DNA of 64,000 bases from Flavobacterium tibetense (GTDB lineage: Bacteria; Bacteroidota; Bacteroidia; Flavobacteriales; Flavobacteriaceae). Below the pieces are notes generated by a model, which saw nothing but the letters and a program-made list of their open reading frames with translations, made no database searches and was not told the origin of the DNA. The stretch spans positions 62,001 to 126,000 of the forward strand of contig NZ_QLST01000004.1 in NCBI RefSeq assembly GCF_003293845.1. Reading direction: 5' to 3'. Below are positions 17,025 through 25,303 of this stretch, one piece after another (within the stretch, counting starts at the first letter, position 1; every line of letters begins with the position of its first letter). Made by a program: the position numbers and the translations under genes.

Positions 17025-17591
17025 ATGCGATTTATTTACAGTATATTTTTGTTTTTCATGTTCCAATTGGGGTTTGCTCAAAAGGAATCAGGTGCAAAAC
17101 AATTTTGGAATACATTAAAACAACACTGCGGAAAAACGTTTGAAGGAACAATAACCGCTGGAGCAACCCCCAATGATCCTTTCGTAGGAAAAAAATTAGT
17201 GATGCACGTAAGAAGTTGCGAAGAAAATCGAATTCGCATTCCTTTTTTTGTGGGCGATGATAAATCTAGAACTTGGGTTTTGACTTTTGATAATGACCAA
17301 ATCCAATTAAAACACGACCACCGCCATGAAGATGGTTCGGAAGATAAAATCACACAATACGGCGGAAAATCGCCTAATTCAGGTTTGCCAAACATTCAAT
17401 TTTTTCCTGCTGACCAATTTACTGCGGATTTAATTGGTTATGCTTCAACCAATGTTTGGTGGATAACTTTAGATGAAAAAAGCTTTTCGTACAATTTGAG
17501 ACGCATTGGTTCTGATCGCGTTTTTACTGTAACTTTTGATTTGCTAAAACCCATTGCTACTCCAGAAGCGCCTTGGGGTTGGAAAGAATAA
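17025..17591 (+). CDS. Secreted hypothetical protein
   Basis: A 188-residue protein with a signal peptide (MRFIYSIFLFFMFQLGFAQ) and a mature domain containing two cysteines (QHCGKTFEG and RSCEENRI) that may form a disulphide. Tryptophan-rich strands (RTWVLTFDND, NVWWITLDE) and the His-rich segment HDHRHEDGSED, a possible metal site, follow. I have seen such proteins in Bacteroidetes without assigned function and do not name one. It starts 23 nt after the TerC gene, so cotranscription is likely. Confidence 0.75.
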   Translation: MRFIYSIFLFFMFQLGFAQKESGAKQFWNTLKQHCGKTFEGTITAGATPNDPFVGKKLVMHVRSCEENRIRIPFFVGDDKSRTWVLTFDNDQIQLKHDHRHEDGSEDKITQYGGKSPNSGLPNIQFFPADQFTADLIGYASTNVWWITLDEKSFSYNLRRIGSDRVFTVTFDLLKPIATPEAPWGWKE

Positions 17592-17610
17592 TATTAGGGT
17601 TTAAATAAAA

Positions 17611-17652
17611 AACAAATTCCAATAATCGACTAAATTATTGGAATTCGTTTTT
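17611..17652. terminator. Bidirectional terminator
   Basis: AATTCCAATAAT pairs with ATTATTGGAATT, flanked by an A-run on the left and a T-run on the right, between convergent genes. Confidence 0.8.
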
Positions 17653-17656
17653 TTGA

Positions 17657-20431
17657 TTACTTCACTTCAATTTCATCAATAAAAATAAACGCTTCCCCAT
17701 CAAATGGAAATCCTTGATGCCAATCTGGTAATTTACCGAAGTTTTTCGCAATAACTTTTACGTATCTTCCAGAAGTATTCAGCTTTTCGGTTAATTTTTG
17801 GGTTTGCACTTCATAATCATTCGCTGGAATCGTATTGGCAATAGTAGCTACTTTTTGGAACGAAATATTATCTTCAGAAACATAAAAACTCACTTCTGTT
17901 GGCATCACAATCCAAGCTCTCGTGTCTTGCAGGAAGTTGGCGCTAATTTCTTGAATATTTTTCTTGGTTTGCAAATCTACAACCGCTTCAAAATCTTGGG
18001 TTTGGTAGCCTTGCCAATCGCCTTTTCTCCAGTTTTCGCTGCCGTAAATGCCGTCTAATAAACCATCTGGGCCACCAGCATGATATTGTGGATTATAAAC
18101 CGATTTGATGTTGATAGTATAATTGTTAGGTTTTTTGAAAAATTGAGCGGAAACGGTTTTGCTTTGCCCTTCGTTTGTTTTTACATAAGCTTCAATAGTT
18201 GAAGTTTCTAAAATTTCGATTGGACCTTCGTATTTAATCCAAATTGGTTTATCCAAATGCGCTTTTTTAAAGATATAAAAAATTTCATCCTTTGGATTTT
18301 GAGATTTCAATTCAATCTTCAATTTATCTTTAAATGCTTTACTTTCCGCTTGAATTACTGGAACGGGAATTATCGTTGGAAAAGATTTTTTTGGAATTGA
18401 AGTAATTTTAAAATCCCCTGATTCATTATAACCAAGTACTTTTTTATTAGTTCCATAATCTATCACAACTTTATCAAAAATCCCTTTTGTTAAATCAAAT
18501 TTATCAATTCCCGGTGTAACCTGATAAATCCCCATCGCACTCAACACATACCAAGCACTCATTTGACCGCAGTCTTCATTTCCAATTAAACCATCTGGCG
18601 TATTGGTATAAAAATTATCTAAAATATAATGTACTTTTTCTTTAGTTTTTTCTGGTTTGCCAATGTAATTATACAAATAAGCTACATGATGACTCGGTTC
18701 GTTTCCGTGAGCGTATTGGCCAATTAATCCCGTAATATCCACTTGATGACGACCTGAAGTTTCGCTTACGCTATTGAACATTTCGTCTAATTTGGCTTCA
18801 AATTTTTCATTTCCGCCGTAAGCTTCAATCATACCTTGAATATCTTGCGGTACAAAAAACGTGTATTGCCATGCATTGGCTTCGGTGTAATTATTGTTTA
18901 CTTCTTTTGGATCGAAAGGTTTGTCCCAACCGCCATTTTTCTTTGGTTGGATGAATTTGTTATCCCAATTGAACAAGTTTTTCCAGTATTGCGAACGTTC
19001 CATGAAATATTGATAATCTTCTTGCTTTCCTAACAATTGCGCCATTTGGGCAATACACCAATCATCATAAGCATATTCCAACGTTTTAGAAACACTTTCA
19101 TGTTCGTCGTCAATAGAAATAAAACCTTGTTTTTTGTAAGCATCTAATCCCAAATGGTCTAACATTGCGGAATGTTTAGAAGCTTTATAGGCTTTTTCGT
19201 AATCAAAACCTTTAATGCCTTTCACCATAGCATCCGCAATTACAGAAACGGAATGGTAACCAATCATACAATCGGTTTCATTGGAAGCCAATTCCCAAAC
19301 CGGTAATCTGCCGCCTTGTTCGTATTGTTTGATGAAGGTATTGATGTAATCTGCTGTTCGTTTTTTATCAATCAAAGTGTATAATGGATGCGCTGCTCTA
19401 AATGTATCCCAAAGCGAGAAAACCGTATAATAATCAAATCCTTCGGCAACATGAATTTTGTTGTCTCTACCACGATATTTTCCATCCAAATCTTGCGCTA
19501 TGTTCGGTTGCATCATCGTGTGATATAAAGCCGTGTAAAAAATCGCTAATTTGTCTTTATCATTGGAAGTGACTTCAATTTTTGATAATTCTTTATTCCA
19601 AAGTGCAATAGCATCCTGATGTACTTTCTCGAAATTCCAATGTTTGATTTCGGAGCTGTTAAGTTTTGCGCCTTCATAACCTGTTGGAGAAAGCGCGACT
19701 TTCACTAGGATTTTTTCTCCTTTTTTGACTTGCTTCGAAAAACTTAAAGCCAATTCAACACCTTCGTAAACTTTTCCTTCGCTTTTATAATTGGTTTTTT
19801 CTTTGTTAATTTTCATTGGAACACTAAACTCAATTCGAGCAAAAACATATTGATTGGTTGCCCAAGCTTCGCTTCTTCTTAAAACTTCAATGGTTTTGTC
19901 ATCAATCACTCGAATTCTTCCTTCCAATAATTTATCGCGGTGATTCAAATCCAAAATAATATTAGCTTGGCCCGCTTTATTAAACGTATATTCATGAAAA
20001 CCAACACGAGTTGAAGTCGTTAAACGCACATCGATATTGTGTTTATCTAATTTCACAGAATAAAATCCAGCGGAAGCTTTTTCATTGGCATGAGAAAAAG
20101 TAGAAGAATACACTTTATTGTCAAACGAAGGTTCGCCCATGGTTGGCATCAACATAACATCACCATAATCCGAAACACCGGTTCCGTTCAAATGCGTGTG
20201 CGAAAATCCATAAATCAAATTATCCGAATAATGATACCCGCCACAGCCATCCCAACTGCCATCGATTCTGGTGTCAGGAGAAAGTTGCACCATTCCATAA
20301 GGCACGGTTGCTCCAGGAAAAGTGTGTCCGTGACCGCCAGTTCCAATAAATGGGTTGACATGTTTGGCGTAATCTTGCGCTTGGGAAATAGTAGTAGTTA
20401 AAAAGGCTAAAGCAATAAGAAATGGTTTCAT
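17657..20431 (-). CDS. GH92-family alpha-mannosidase, secreted
   Basis: A 924-residue protein with a signal peptide (MKPFLIALAFLTTTISQAQ) and the GH92 N-terminus VNPFIGTGGHGHTFPGATVPYGMVQLSPDT. Conserved blocks of the catalytic domain follow: YTVFSLWDTFRAAHPLYTL, GGRLPVWELASNETDCMIGYHS, GNEPSHHVAYLYNYIG and GLIGNEDCGQMSAWYVLSAMG. About 170 C-terminal residues form a beta-rich F5/8-type or discoidin-like appendage ending in DGEAFIFIDEIEVK. GH92 enzymes are calcium-dependent exo-mannosidases acting on N-glycans or mannan, here probably periplasmic or surface-exposed. No SusC/SusD pair lies beside it, so it is not in a classical polysaccharide locus. Confidence 0.92.
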   Translation of the reverse strand: MKPFLIALAFLTTTISQAQDYAKHVNPFIGTGGHGHTFPGATVPYGMVQLSPDTRIDGSWDGCGGYHYSDNLIYGFSHTHLNGTGVSDYGDVMLMPTMGEPSFDNKVYSSTFSHANEKASAGFYSVKLDKHNIDVRLTTSTRVGFHEYTFNKAGQANIILDLNHRDKLLEGRIRVIDDKTIEVLRRSEAWATNQYVFARIEFSVPMKINKEKTNYKSEGKVYEGVELALSFSKQVKKGEKILVKVALSPTGYEGAKLNSSEIKHWNFEKVHQDAIALWNKELSKIEVTSNDKDKLAIFYTALYHTMMQPNIAQDLDGKYRGRDNKIHVAEGFDYYTVFSLWDTFRAAHPLYTLIDKKRTADYINTFIKQYEQGGRLPVWELASNETDCMIGYHSVSVIADAMVKGIKGFDYEKAYKASKHSAMLDHLGLDAYKKQGFISIDDEHESVSKTLEYAYDDWCIAQMAQLLGKQEDYQYFMERSQYWKNLFNWDNKFIQPKKNGGWDKPFDPKEVNNNYTEANAWQYTFFVPQDIQGMIEAYGGNEKFEAKLDEMFNSVSETSGRHQVDITGLIGQYAHGNEPSHHVAYLYNYIGKPEKTKEKVHYILDNFYTNTPDGLIGNEDCGQMSAWYVLSAMGIYQVTPGIDKFDLTKGIFDKVVIDYGTNKKVLGYNESGDFKITSIPKKSFPTIIPVPVIQAESKAFKDKLKIELKSQNPKDEIFYIFKKAHLDKPIWIKYEGPIEILETSTIEAYVKTNEGQSKTVSAQFFKKPNNYTINIKSVYNPQYHAGGPDGLLDGIYGSENWRKGDWQGYQTQDFEAVVDLQTKKNIQEISANFLQDTRAWIVMPTEVSFYVSEDNISFQKVATIANTIPANDYEVQTQKLTEKLNTSGRYVKVIAKNFGKLPDWHQGFPFDGEAFIFIDEIEVK

Positions 20432-20451
20432 GTTGTTGTGTTGAAGTTGTG

Positions 20452-20799
20452 TTATGTTTTTAATTTTTTCTTTTTCAATAATTTATCATCAAAAAAGTAT
20501 TCTATTTTTTTCGAGTTAATTTTAATTTTAATCAGATTGCAATTTTTATACAATTTAAACTTTACTGGCGAACCCATAAATCTCAATTCAAAAATGGAAT
20601 CTGAATAAATTTTATCAAAATTCAAAATTGCTTTTCCATTAAAATCAGTAATAAATGTTGAATTATTACCTTTAATGTAAACTGATGCTCCAGCTAAAGG
20701 TTCGTTCATAATGTAAACTTCTATGTTAACAGAACGCTCTTCAGATTGACTAAATCCAAATTGGGAAATCAAGAGTAAAAAGAAAAGGATTTTCTTCAT
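20452..20799 (-). CDS. Small secreted protein with carboxypeptidase-regulatory-like domain
   Basis: A 115-residue protein with a signal peptide (MKKILFFLLLISQFGFSQ). The sequence NEPLAGASVYIKGNNSTFITDFNGKAILNF is the usual pattern of the carboxypeptidase D regulatory-like (CarboxypepD_reg) beta-sandwich found at the start of SusC-like receptors. The C-terminus is Lys-rich (LLKKKKLKT). It lies 20 nt upstream of the GH92 gene on the same strand, so the two may be cotranscribed. There is no barrel, so this is not a truncated receptor in any obvious way. Confidence 0.7.
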   Translation of the reverse strand: MKKILFFLLLISQFGFSQSEERSVNIEVYIMNEPLAGASVYIKGNNSTFITDFNGKAILNFDKIYSDSIFELRFMGSPVKFKLYKNCNLIKIKINSKKIEYFFDDKLLKKKKLKT

Positions 20800-20918
20800 T
20801 TTAAACTTTTTGAAAGCATAAAATTGAGAAAAAAATATGAAGTAAACAATCTTACTTATTAAAACGAGACAGAAATATGATTTTTAGGGAAGAAAACGGT
20901 TTTAGTTTTTAGAAATTT

Positions 20919-21123
20919 ACCACATAGAAACATAGAATTTTTCTTTTGTAGGCGTTTCACTTTTTTGAGGTTGCATAGATTGTGTAGAAATTTAAACATA
21001 TAAGTCATATAAGAAAGTATAAGAAGCTCTTTGTCTTTAAAAGTTCATATAAGTTTTTCTATGTTGACTATGTAAAGTGAAACAACTCAACATTTATAAA
21101 GTTAATCTATGTTTCTATGTGGT
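20919..21123. repeat. 205-bp nested palindromic element
   Basis: Outer arms ACCACATAGAAACATAG (20919-20935) and its exact complement at 21107-21123 enclose a second perfect 10-bp pair, GTTTCACTTT (20954-20963) / AAAGTGAAAC (21074-21083). Inside these, CATAG-N6-TAGAAA pairs with its counterpart near 21056-21072. The centre carries direct copies of TCATATAAG. The nested symmetry suggests a non-autonomous repeat or a folded RNA. Confidence 0.8.
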
Positions 21124-21133
21124 GAAAGAAAAA

Positions 21134-21177
21134 ACCACAGATTCATAGATTAATAATTAAATCTGCGAATCTGCGGT
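21134..21177. repeat. Hairpin repeat (accgcagattcgcagatt type)
   Basis: ACCACAGATTCATAGATT (21134-21151) and AATCTGCGAATCTGCGGT (21160-21177) pair at 15 of 18 positions with an 8-nt loop. Confidence 0.75.
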
Positions 21178-21191
21178 AAGTTTTTTAAAAT

Positions 21192-21599
21192 CTAATTCGC
21201 GAAAACGCCTTTTTTATTGATTATTGGTAAATCGGCTGTAGCTTTTTCGTTGATGGAATTGGTTCTGAAAACAAAGGTTTTATCGTATAATTGTCCGTTT
21301 GAAAAATACGACAACATAAATTCGTTATTCAATTGTAAGACGTTGTTTTCTAACAATTCTACTTTAACGGCAGTTCTTGGTTCTACTTTGGCAAACGCAT
21401 GACGGAAAGTTCCTGTTTTGCGTTCTTCGCCATTGATTAAACCGTAAGCGCGTGAAACTACCATAGCCATTTCCAGCAAATCATCGGTATCGTTTATCAA
21501 GTAAGCATACCAAGAATTCTCCATGAAATCGTCGTTCCATTCTTGAAAAGCTACAATGTGAACGCCTTCTACTTTTGGGATGATAATGTCTTTTTTCAT
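21192..21599 (-). CDS. Conserved hypothetical protein, cytoplasmic
   Basis: I place the start at 21599 (MKKDIIIPKVEGVHIVAFQEWND), giving 135 residues. A start six codons earlier would lie in the ctttgtggcttcgcggc intergenic repeat and is unlikely. The protein is acidic and beta-rich with no signal peptide or membrane segment (WYAYLINDTDDLLEMAMVVSRAYG, VEPRTAVKVELLENNVLQLNNEFMLSYFSNGQLYDKTFVF). I do not recognise a family. It lies 71 nt downstream of pheS on the same strand and may share its transcript. Confidence 0.7.
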   Translation of the reverse strand: MKKDIIIPKVEGVHIVAFQEWNDDFMENSWYAYLINDTDDLLEMAMVVSRAYGLINGEERKTGTFRHAFAKVEPRTAVKVELLENNVLQLNNEFMLSYFSNGQLYDKTFVFRTNSINEKATADLPIINKKGVFAN

Positions 21600-21670
21600 T
21601 TTGCCGCGAAGCCACAAAGGCTCAAAGTTTTTATTTTCTTTATAACAATTCCTTTTTGCGTCGGAATTGA

Positions 21671-22690
21671 TTATATACTCGATTTGAATTGCTCTAAGAA
21701 ACGCACATCGTTTTCATAGAACATACGGATATCGCCAATTTGGTACAACAACATGGCAATACGTTCAACTCCCATTCCGAAAGCGAAACCTGTGTGCTCG
21801 TCTGGATTGATGCCGCAGTTTTTCAATACGTTAGGGTCAACCATTCCGCAACCTCCGATTTCTAACCAACCGGTTCCTTTGGTAATTCGGTAATCGGTTT
21901 CGGTTTTTAAGCCCCAATAAATATCAATTTCAGCACTTGGTTCTGTAAATGGAAAATACGACGGACGTAAACGGATTTTCGATTTTCCGAACATTTCTTT
22001 GGTGAAATACAATAAAGTTTGTTTTAAATCGGCAAACGAAACGTCTTTGTCAATATACAATCCTTCTACTTGATGGAAAATACAATGCGAACGCGCCGAA
22101 ACCGCTTCATTACGAAAAACTCTTCCTGGAGAAATCGTACGAATTGGCGGTTTGTTGTTTTCCATGTAACGCACTTGAACCGATGACGTATGCGTACGCA
22201 ACAAAACATCAGGATTGGTTTGAATGAAAAACGTATCCTGCATATCTCGTGCTGGATGGTATTCTGGTAAGTTTAATGCGGTGAAATTGTGCCAATCGTC
22301 TTCGATTTCTGGACCTTCGGACACGTTGAAACCAATGGTTGAAAAAATATCTATCATTTGATTTTTTACAATCGAAATGGGATGACGTGAACCCATGTTC
22401 ATCGGTTCGCCTGGACGCGACAAATCGCCGTAGATGCCAACAGCACTTTCTTTGCTTTCTAAAGCGTCTTGAATGCTTTTTACTTTTTCTTCAGCAACCG
22501 TTTTTAATTGGTTGATTACTTGTCCGAATTCTTTCTTTTGTTCGTTGGGAACATTTTTAAATTCGGCAAAAAGTTCTTTTAATAAACCTTTGCTTCCCAA
22601 ATATTGAATTCGGAAGTTTTCTAAGGTTTCTTTATTATCGGTTGTAAAAGATTCTGCTTCAACAATGTATTCTTTTATCTTTTCTATCAT
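21671..22690 (-). CDS. pheS: Phenylalanyl-tRNA synthetase alpha subunit
   Basis: A 339-residue class II aminoacyl-tRNA synthetase subunit. The N-terminal coiled coil is followed by motif 2 (FHQVEGLYIDKDVSFADLK region with PGRVFRNEAVSARSHCIFHQ) and motif 3 (GFAFGMGVERIAMLLYQIGDIRMFYENDVRFLEQF). GSRHPIS and GWLEIGGCGMVDPNVLKN are also diagnostic. It works with PheT, which is not in this window, an arrangement usual in Bacteroidetes. Confidence 0.96.
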   Translation of the reverse strand: MIEKIKEYIVEAESFTTDNKETLENFRIQYLGSKGLLKELFAEFKNVPNEQKKEFGQVINQLKTVAEEKVKSIQDALESKESAVGIYGDLSRPGEPMNMGSRHPISIVKNQMIDIFSTIGFNVSEGPEIEDDWHNFTALNLPEYHPARDMQDTFFIQTNPDVLLRTHTSSVQVRYMENNKPPIRTISPGRVFRNEAVSARSHCIFHQVEGLYIDKDVSFADLKQTLLYFTKEMFGKSKIRLRPSYFPFTEPSAEIDIYWGLKTETDYRITKGTGWLEIGGCGMVDPNVLKNCGINPDEHTGFAFGMGVERIAMLLYQIGDIRMFYENDVRFLEQFKSSI

Positions 22691-22765
22691 CGCTCGATTT
22701 TGTAAGGATGCAAATTTATGGATTTTTTTTGGAGAGACAAGTCGGTGACTTATCTGTACTATAAA

Positions 22766-23122
22766 TTAATCTATTAATTCTTTTTCTAAGAAGTAATTCA
22801 CAATGGCTTCTTTCATTAGAATAGTTTGTTCGCCGGCTTTTAGTGGTGGCAATTCTTCTTTTGCTTTGTAATGCGGCCAACCGTCGTTATCGAAATATTC
22901 AAATTCGTAGTAACCATAAGGTTCTAATAAGCGACAAATAGCAATATGCATCAAATTGACTTTCTCGTCTTTTTTGAACGATTCGTGAATTTTTCCTAAT
23001 TCTTGAATGCCAATTAAGTAAATAATGCCATCCAAATCTAAGTCTTCGCCACCGGCAAATTTCTCAGATAATATAGTGATTACGTTTTCCCAACGTAGTT
23101 TTAATTGTTCGTCTCTTGACAT
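22766..23122 (-). CDS. Conserved hypothetical protein
   Basis: A 118-residue soluble protein, acidic, mostly helical at the start (MSRDEQLKLRWENVITILSEKF) with a central IYLIGIQELGK and an aromatic segment GYYEFEYFDNDGWPHYKAKEELP. I recognise it only as a flavobacterial protein often near cvpA and pheS. No function is assigned. Its promoter box at 23187-23194 faces away from that of cvpA. Confidence 0.75.
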   Translation of the reverse strand: MSRDEQLKLRWENVITILSEKFAGGEDLDLDGIIYLIGIQELGKIHESFKKDEKVNLMHIAICRLLEPYGYYEFEYFDNDGWPHYKAKEELPPLKAGEQTILMKEAIVNYFLEKELID

Positions 23123-23186
23123 AATAAGAAGTTAGAAGTCAGAAATTAGAAGTTAGAATGCTTCTTGTTCTCCAACAAATTTTTTG

Positions 23187-23194
23187 CAAAGATA
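23187..23194 (-). promoter_or_regulatory. -7 promoter element (TATCTTTG), minus strand
   Basis: An exact TAnnTTTG on the minus strand, about 65 nt before the start at 23122. The leader contains the tandem word GAAGTTAGAA, a motif also found in other gaps of the window. Confidence 0.5.
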
Positions 23195-23223
23195 CTACAG
23201 AATGCTACTTTCGACAATTCTTT

Positions 23224-23231
23224 TATCTTTG
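23224..23231 (+). promoter_or_regulatory. -7 promoter element (TATCTTTG) of the CvpA gene
   Basis: An exact TAnnTTTG 31 nt before the ATG at 23263, divergent from the box at 23187-23194. Confidence 0.5.
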
Positions 23232-23262
23232 TTCTTTGGTCAATTTTTAAAAAAATTATTTG

Positions 23263-23772
23263 ATGGATCTTGTTTTTGCGGTTTTGTTGTGCTTAGCGTT
23301 GTATAAAGGGTTGAAAAACGGACTTTTCGTTGAGGTTGCTTCGTTGGTTGCGCTTATTGTTGGGATATTTTTGGCATTGAAGTTTTCCTTTTTGGTTCAA
23401 GGATTTTTGGAAACTAAAGTGAGTTGGGAACCCAAATACATTCAAATCGTAGCGTTTGGATTGACGTTTCTATTAGTTGTCATTGGTATTCATCTTTCGG
23501 CAAAACTATTGACTAAAATGGCTGATTTTGCGCAATTGGGTTGGATGAATAAATTGGCAGGCGCTTTTTTTAGTGTGTTGAAAACGATTTTGGTATTAAG
23601 TATTGTGATTTTATTTTTTGAGAAAATCAATGTAAACAACACCATAGTTGAACAAGAGACTTTAGATAACTCTGTTTTTTACAACCCAATTAAAGAAGTT
23701 GCCGCTTTTATTTACCCGCAAATTGAAACGATTTATGAAAGTTTGAAGGAAACGGTGGAGGGTGAAGGTTAG
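23263..23772 (+). CDS. CvpA-family membrane protein
   Basis: Starting from the ATG at 23263, the 169-residue protein has four hydrophobic segments and the CvpA pattern MDLVFAVLLCLALYKGLKNGLFVEVASLVALIVGIFLA, then LGWMNKLAGAFFSVLKTILVLS. In E. coli CvpA is needed for colicin V production and bile tolerance; the family role elsewhere is uncertain. The C-terminus after the last helix (VAAFIYPQIETIYESLKETVEG) is a short amphipathic tail. Confidence 0.88.
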   Translation: MDLVFAVLLCLALYKGLKNGLFVEVASLVALIVGIFLALKFSFLVQGFLETKVSWEPKYIQIVAFGLTFLLVVIGIHLSAKLLTKMADFAQLGWMNKLAGAFFSVLKTILVLSIVILFFEKINVNNTIVEQETLDNSVFYNPIKEVAAFIYPQIETIYESLKETVEGEG

Positions 23773-23891
23773 TTTACTTTTCTTTTAAAAAAGAATAAGT
23801 TTTGTTAACGTTTTGTGGCTTTGCGAGGTGGTGTAATCTCGTATAGCCTTTCTTAATTACTGTTTTTTTACTTCACGCCCGAAGTTTAAAT

Positions 23892-23944
23892 TTATAACTG
23901 TTGTAGCCATCTTGCAAAACCGCTGTTACAGGATGTTGTTATAA
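23892..23944. repeat. 53-bp palindromic boundary of the PanA islet, left
   Basis: Perfect 7-bp ends TTATAAC (23892-23898) / GTTATAA (23938-23944) and an inner CATC (23908-23911) / GATG (23932-23935). It covers the stop codon of the gene at 23939-24460. It contains GTTACAGGATGTTGT (23925-23939), whose inverted copy with one change is at 25445-25459. Confidence 0.7.
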
Positions 23945-24460
23945 TTTCGGCTTAGTTGCGTCGAATATTTTATGAAAAGGGTCATAAAACAGTATGTAGA
24001 TGACATTAGCATTTCCTAAAAATCCAAAAACCCTTGGAGCTCTGTTAGTTTTTTTATTAGTATATAAAAGTATTTCTATAAATGCAGGTGTTTGTTCAGC
24101 CTTAAAACCACTAACATCATAAACATTTTTCAAGACTTCTCTAAAGTTTTTATTCAATGAAACAACTTTAAAATTAAACGTATCTTGTTTTACTGTGTCA
24201 AATCTTGTTGAACATATACTTTTTACCTTATCAAAGTAAATTTGATAATCAGTTCTATTATCATGAAATTCACTATGTTTTTCATAAAAATTTTCACTAT
24301 TAAAAGAAAACTCTGAATCATCGTTTAATAGATAGTCATAAGAAATGAAAAGTGAAGATTTTTCAATTACAGGGAGTATTTCATCACCGTGTTTTACTTT
24401 TAAATCTATACCATCAAATTCTGTTAAGTCCTTTATTTGTTGGTGTATTTCGTCAAGCAT
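23939..24460 (-). CDS. Unknown protein, candidate toxin partner of PanA
   Basis: A 173-residue soluble protein with no signal peptide or membrane helix and no family I recognise. The N-terminal half is Asp/Glu/Ser-rich. The C-terminal third is more ordered (EQTPAFIEILLYTNKKTNRAP, then RVFGFLGNANVIYILFYDPFHKIF), a pattern that recalls compact RNase-toxin folds, but that is only an impression. Its start overlaps the last 8 nt of the Panacea-domain gene in another frame, so the two are translationally coupled, antitoxin first. Panacea domains are known to neutralise many unrelated toxins, so this overlapping partner is the natural toxin candidate (inference). Confidence 0.7.
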   Translation of the reverse strand: MLDEIHQQIKDLTEFDGIDLKVKHGDEILPVIEKSSLFISYDYLLNDDSEFSFNSENFYEKHSEFHDNRTDYQIYFDKVKSICSTRFDTVKQDTFNFKVVSLNKNFREVLKNVYDVSGFKAEQTPAFIEILLYTNKKTNRAPRVFGFLGNANVIYILFYDPFHKIFDATKPKL

Positions 24461-24965
24461 TTGATTTTTCCGCTATTCTTCTATTATAGTATTCAAAAAT
24501 ACTGTTTTCTGAAATTTTTCTCTCAGACCTTTCGATTGGAGACAATCCTTGTCTTGCTTCATTCCAAGGTTCTTCGCTGTGAGTCATCAAAACAAGTCTT
24601 TCGTCACTTAATGTACCATAAGCATCTAAAACTGCAAAAATTAATTTATGCTTATCTTCTGATAAATTTAGACTTTTTAATTTTTCAGATAATTTTTGTG
24701 ACAAGATTTCCTCATCTAAACTATTTGGAAAATTCTCATTTCTGAAGAAACTTGCTTTATATTTATCATATATAGGTCTATATACAGGACCGTTTACCCA
24801 AGCTTCAGGCATAGTTTCAAAAAGTATGTCCTTTTCAAATTTTGTGATATGCCAAGACTGAATGTAGTAAAGTAATTTTTGTAGTTTCAATGGATTTATA
24901 CTTACCCCTTTATTTTGGCAATATAGTATAACAAAGTCAGACATCTTATTTAACAAAGTTTCCAT
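24453..24965 (-). CDS. Panacea-domain (DUF4065/SocA-like) protein, probable antitoxin
   Basis: The Panacea signature is clear: INPLKLQKLLYYIQSWHI, then MPEAWVNGPVYRPIYDKYK. Panacea (PanA) proteins are promiscuous antitoxins, and some are proteolytic adaptors (SocA). I place the start at 24965, giving 170 residues beginning METLLNKMSDFVILYCQNK. A longer frame to 25037 would add a hydrophobic segment (MEYLIIAILLIVLFLVTL). The TAACTTTG promoter box lies inside that extension, 18 nt before the chosen ATG, and the domain normally starts close to its N-terminus. If the long form is used, the protein would be membrane-anchored, which would be unusual. Confidence 0.82.
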   Translation of the reverse strand: METLLNKMSDFVILYCQNKGVSINPLKLQKLLYYIQSWHITKFEKDILFETMPEAWVNGPVYRPIYDKYKASFFRNENFPNSLDEEILSQKLSEKLKSLNLSEDKHKLIFAVLDAYGTLSDERLVLMTHSEEPWNEARQGLSPIERSERKISENSIFEYYNRRIAEKSNA

Positions 24966-24983
24966 TTTAGTTCTATTTTTATG

Positions 24984-24991
24984 CAAAGTTA
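24984..24991 (-). promoter_or_regulatory. -7 promoter element (TAACTTTG) of the PanA operon
   Basis: An exact TAnnTTTG on the minus strand, 18 nt before the ATG at 24965. It decides the start of the Panacea gene. Confidence 0.5.
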
Positions 24992-25045
24992 CTAAAAATA
25001 AGACAATTAATAAAATTGCTATGATTAGGTATTCCATTCTTTTAT

Positions 25046-25053
25046 TATATTTG
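25046..25053 (+). promoter_or_regulatory. -7 promoter element (TATATTTG) of the YodC-like gene
   Basis: An exact TAnnTTTG 16 nt before the ATG at 25070, divergent from the PanA operon. Confidence 0.55.
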
Positions 25054-25069
25054 GTAAAATTATTTTATT

Positions 25070-25303
25070 ATGGCTGAAATTGAACAAAAATTTAAAGTGG
25101 GAGATATAGTAGTTCATAAAACTACAGATAAATTTAAAATGTCAATTATTGATAATTGTCCTCCAAAAAACCCAACTATTAAACAAGTTGCTGATAGATA
25201 TAAAGACCCAAGTATTTATAGATGTAAATATTATAATGAAAATACTAATAAATGGGATGAAGTTTGTTTCCAAGAAACTGAATTAAAACTATTCACCGAA
25301 TAA
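25070..25303 (+). CDS. YodC/DUF2158-like small protein
   Basis: A 77-residue protein, KFKVGDIVVHKTTDKFKMSIID at the start and YRCKYYNENTNKWDEVCFQETELKLF at the end. This is the two-part pattern of the YodC (DUF2158) family: a 'KVGDxVxLKSGGPxMTV' strand pair followed by 'CxWFxxxxxxxxxFxxxxL'. The usual GG is replaced, so it is divergent. Its function is unknown. It is divergently oriented from the PanA pair and lies within the same islet. Confidence 0.65.
   Translation: MAEIEQKFKVGDIVVHKTTDKFKMSIIDNCPPKNPTIKQVADRYKDPSIYRCKYYNENTNKWDEVCFQETELKLFTE

Larger units (their letters stand above)
20800..21191. other. Gene-free stretch occupied by two palindromic repeat elements
   Basis: No plausible gene on either strand. 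The stretch is dominated by a roughly 205-bp nested imperfect palindrome (20919-21123) and a second hairpin (21134-21177), both described as repeats. Confidence 0.7.

Noticed and set aside
23892..23944. Classical integron attC site
   Set aside because: Palindromic with GTTA-type ends, but the R-box consensus GTTRRRY is not met and the matching site at 25.45 kb lies in inverted orientation. No integrase is in the window. Kept only as a palindromic boundary.
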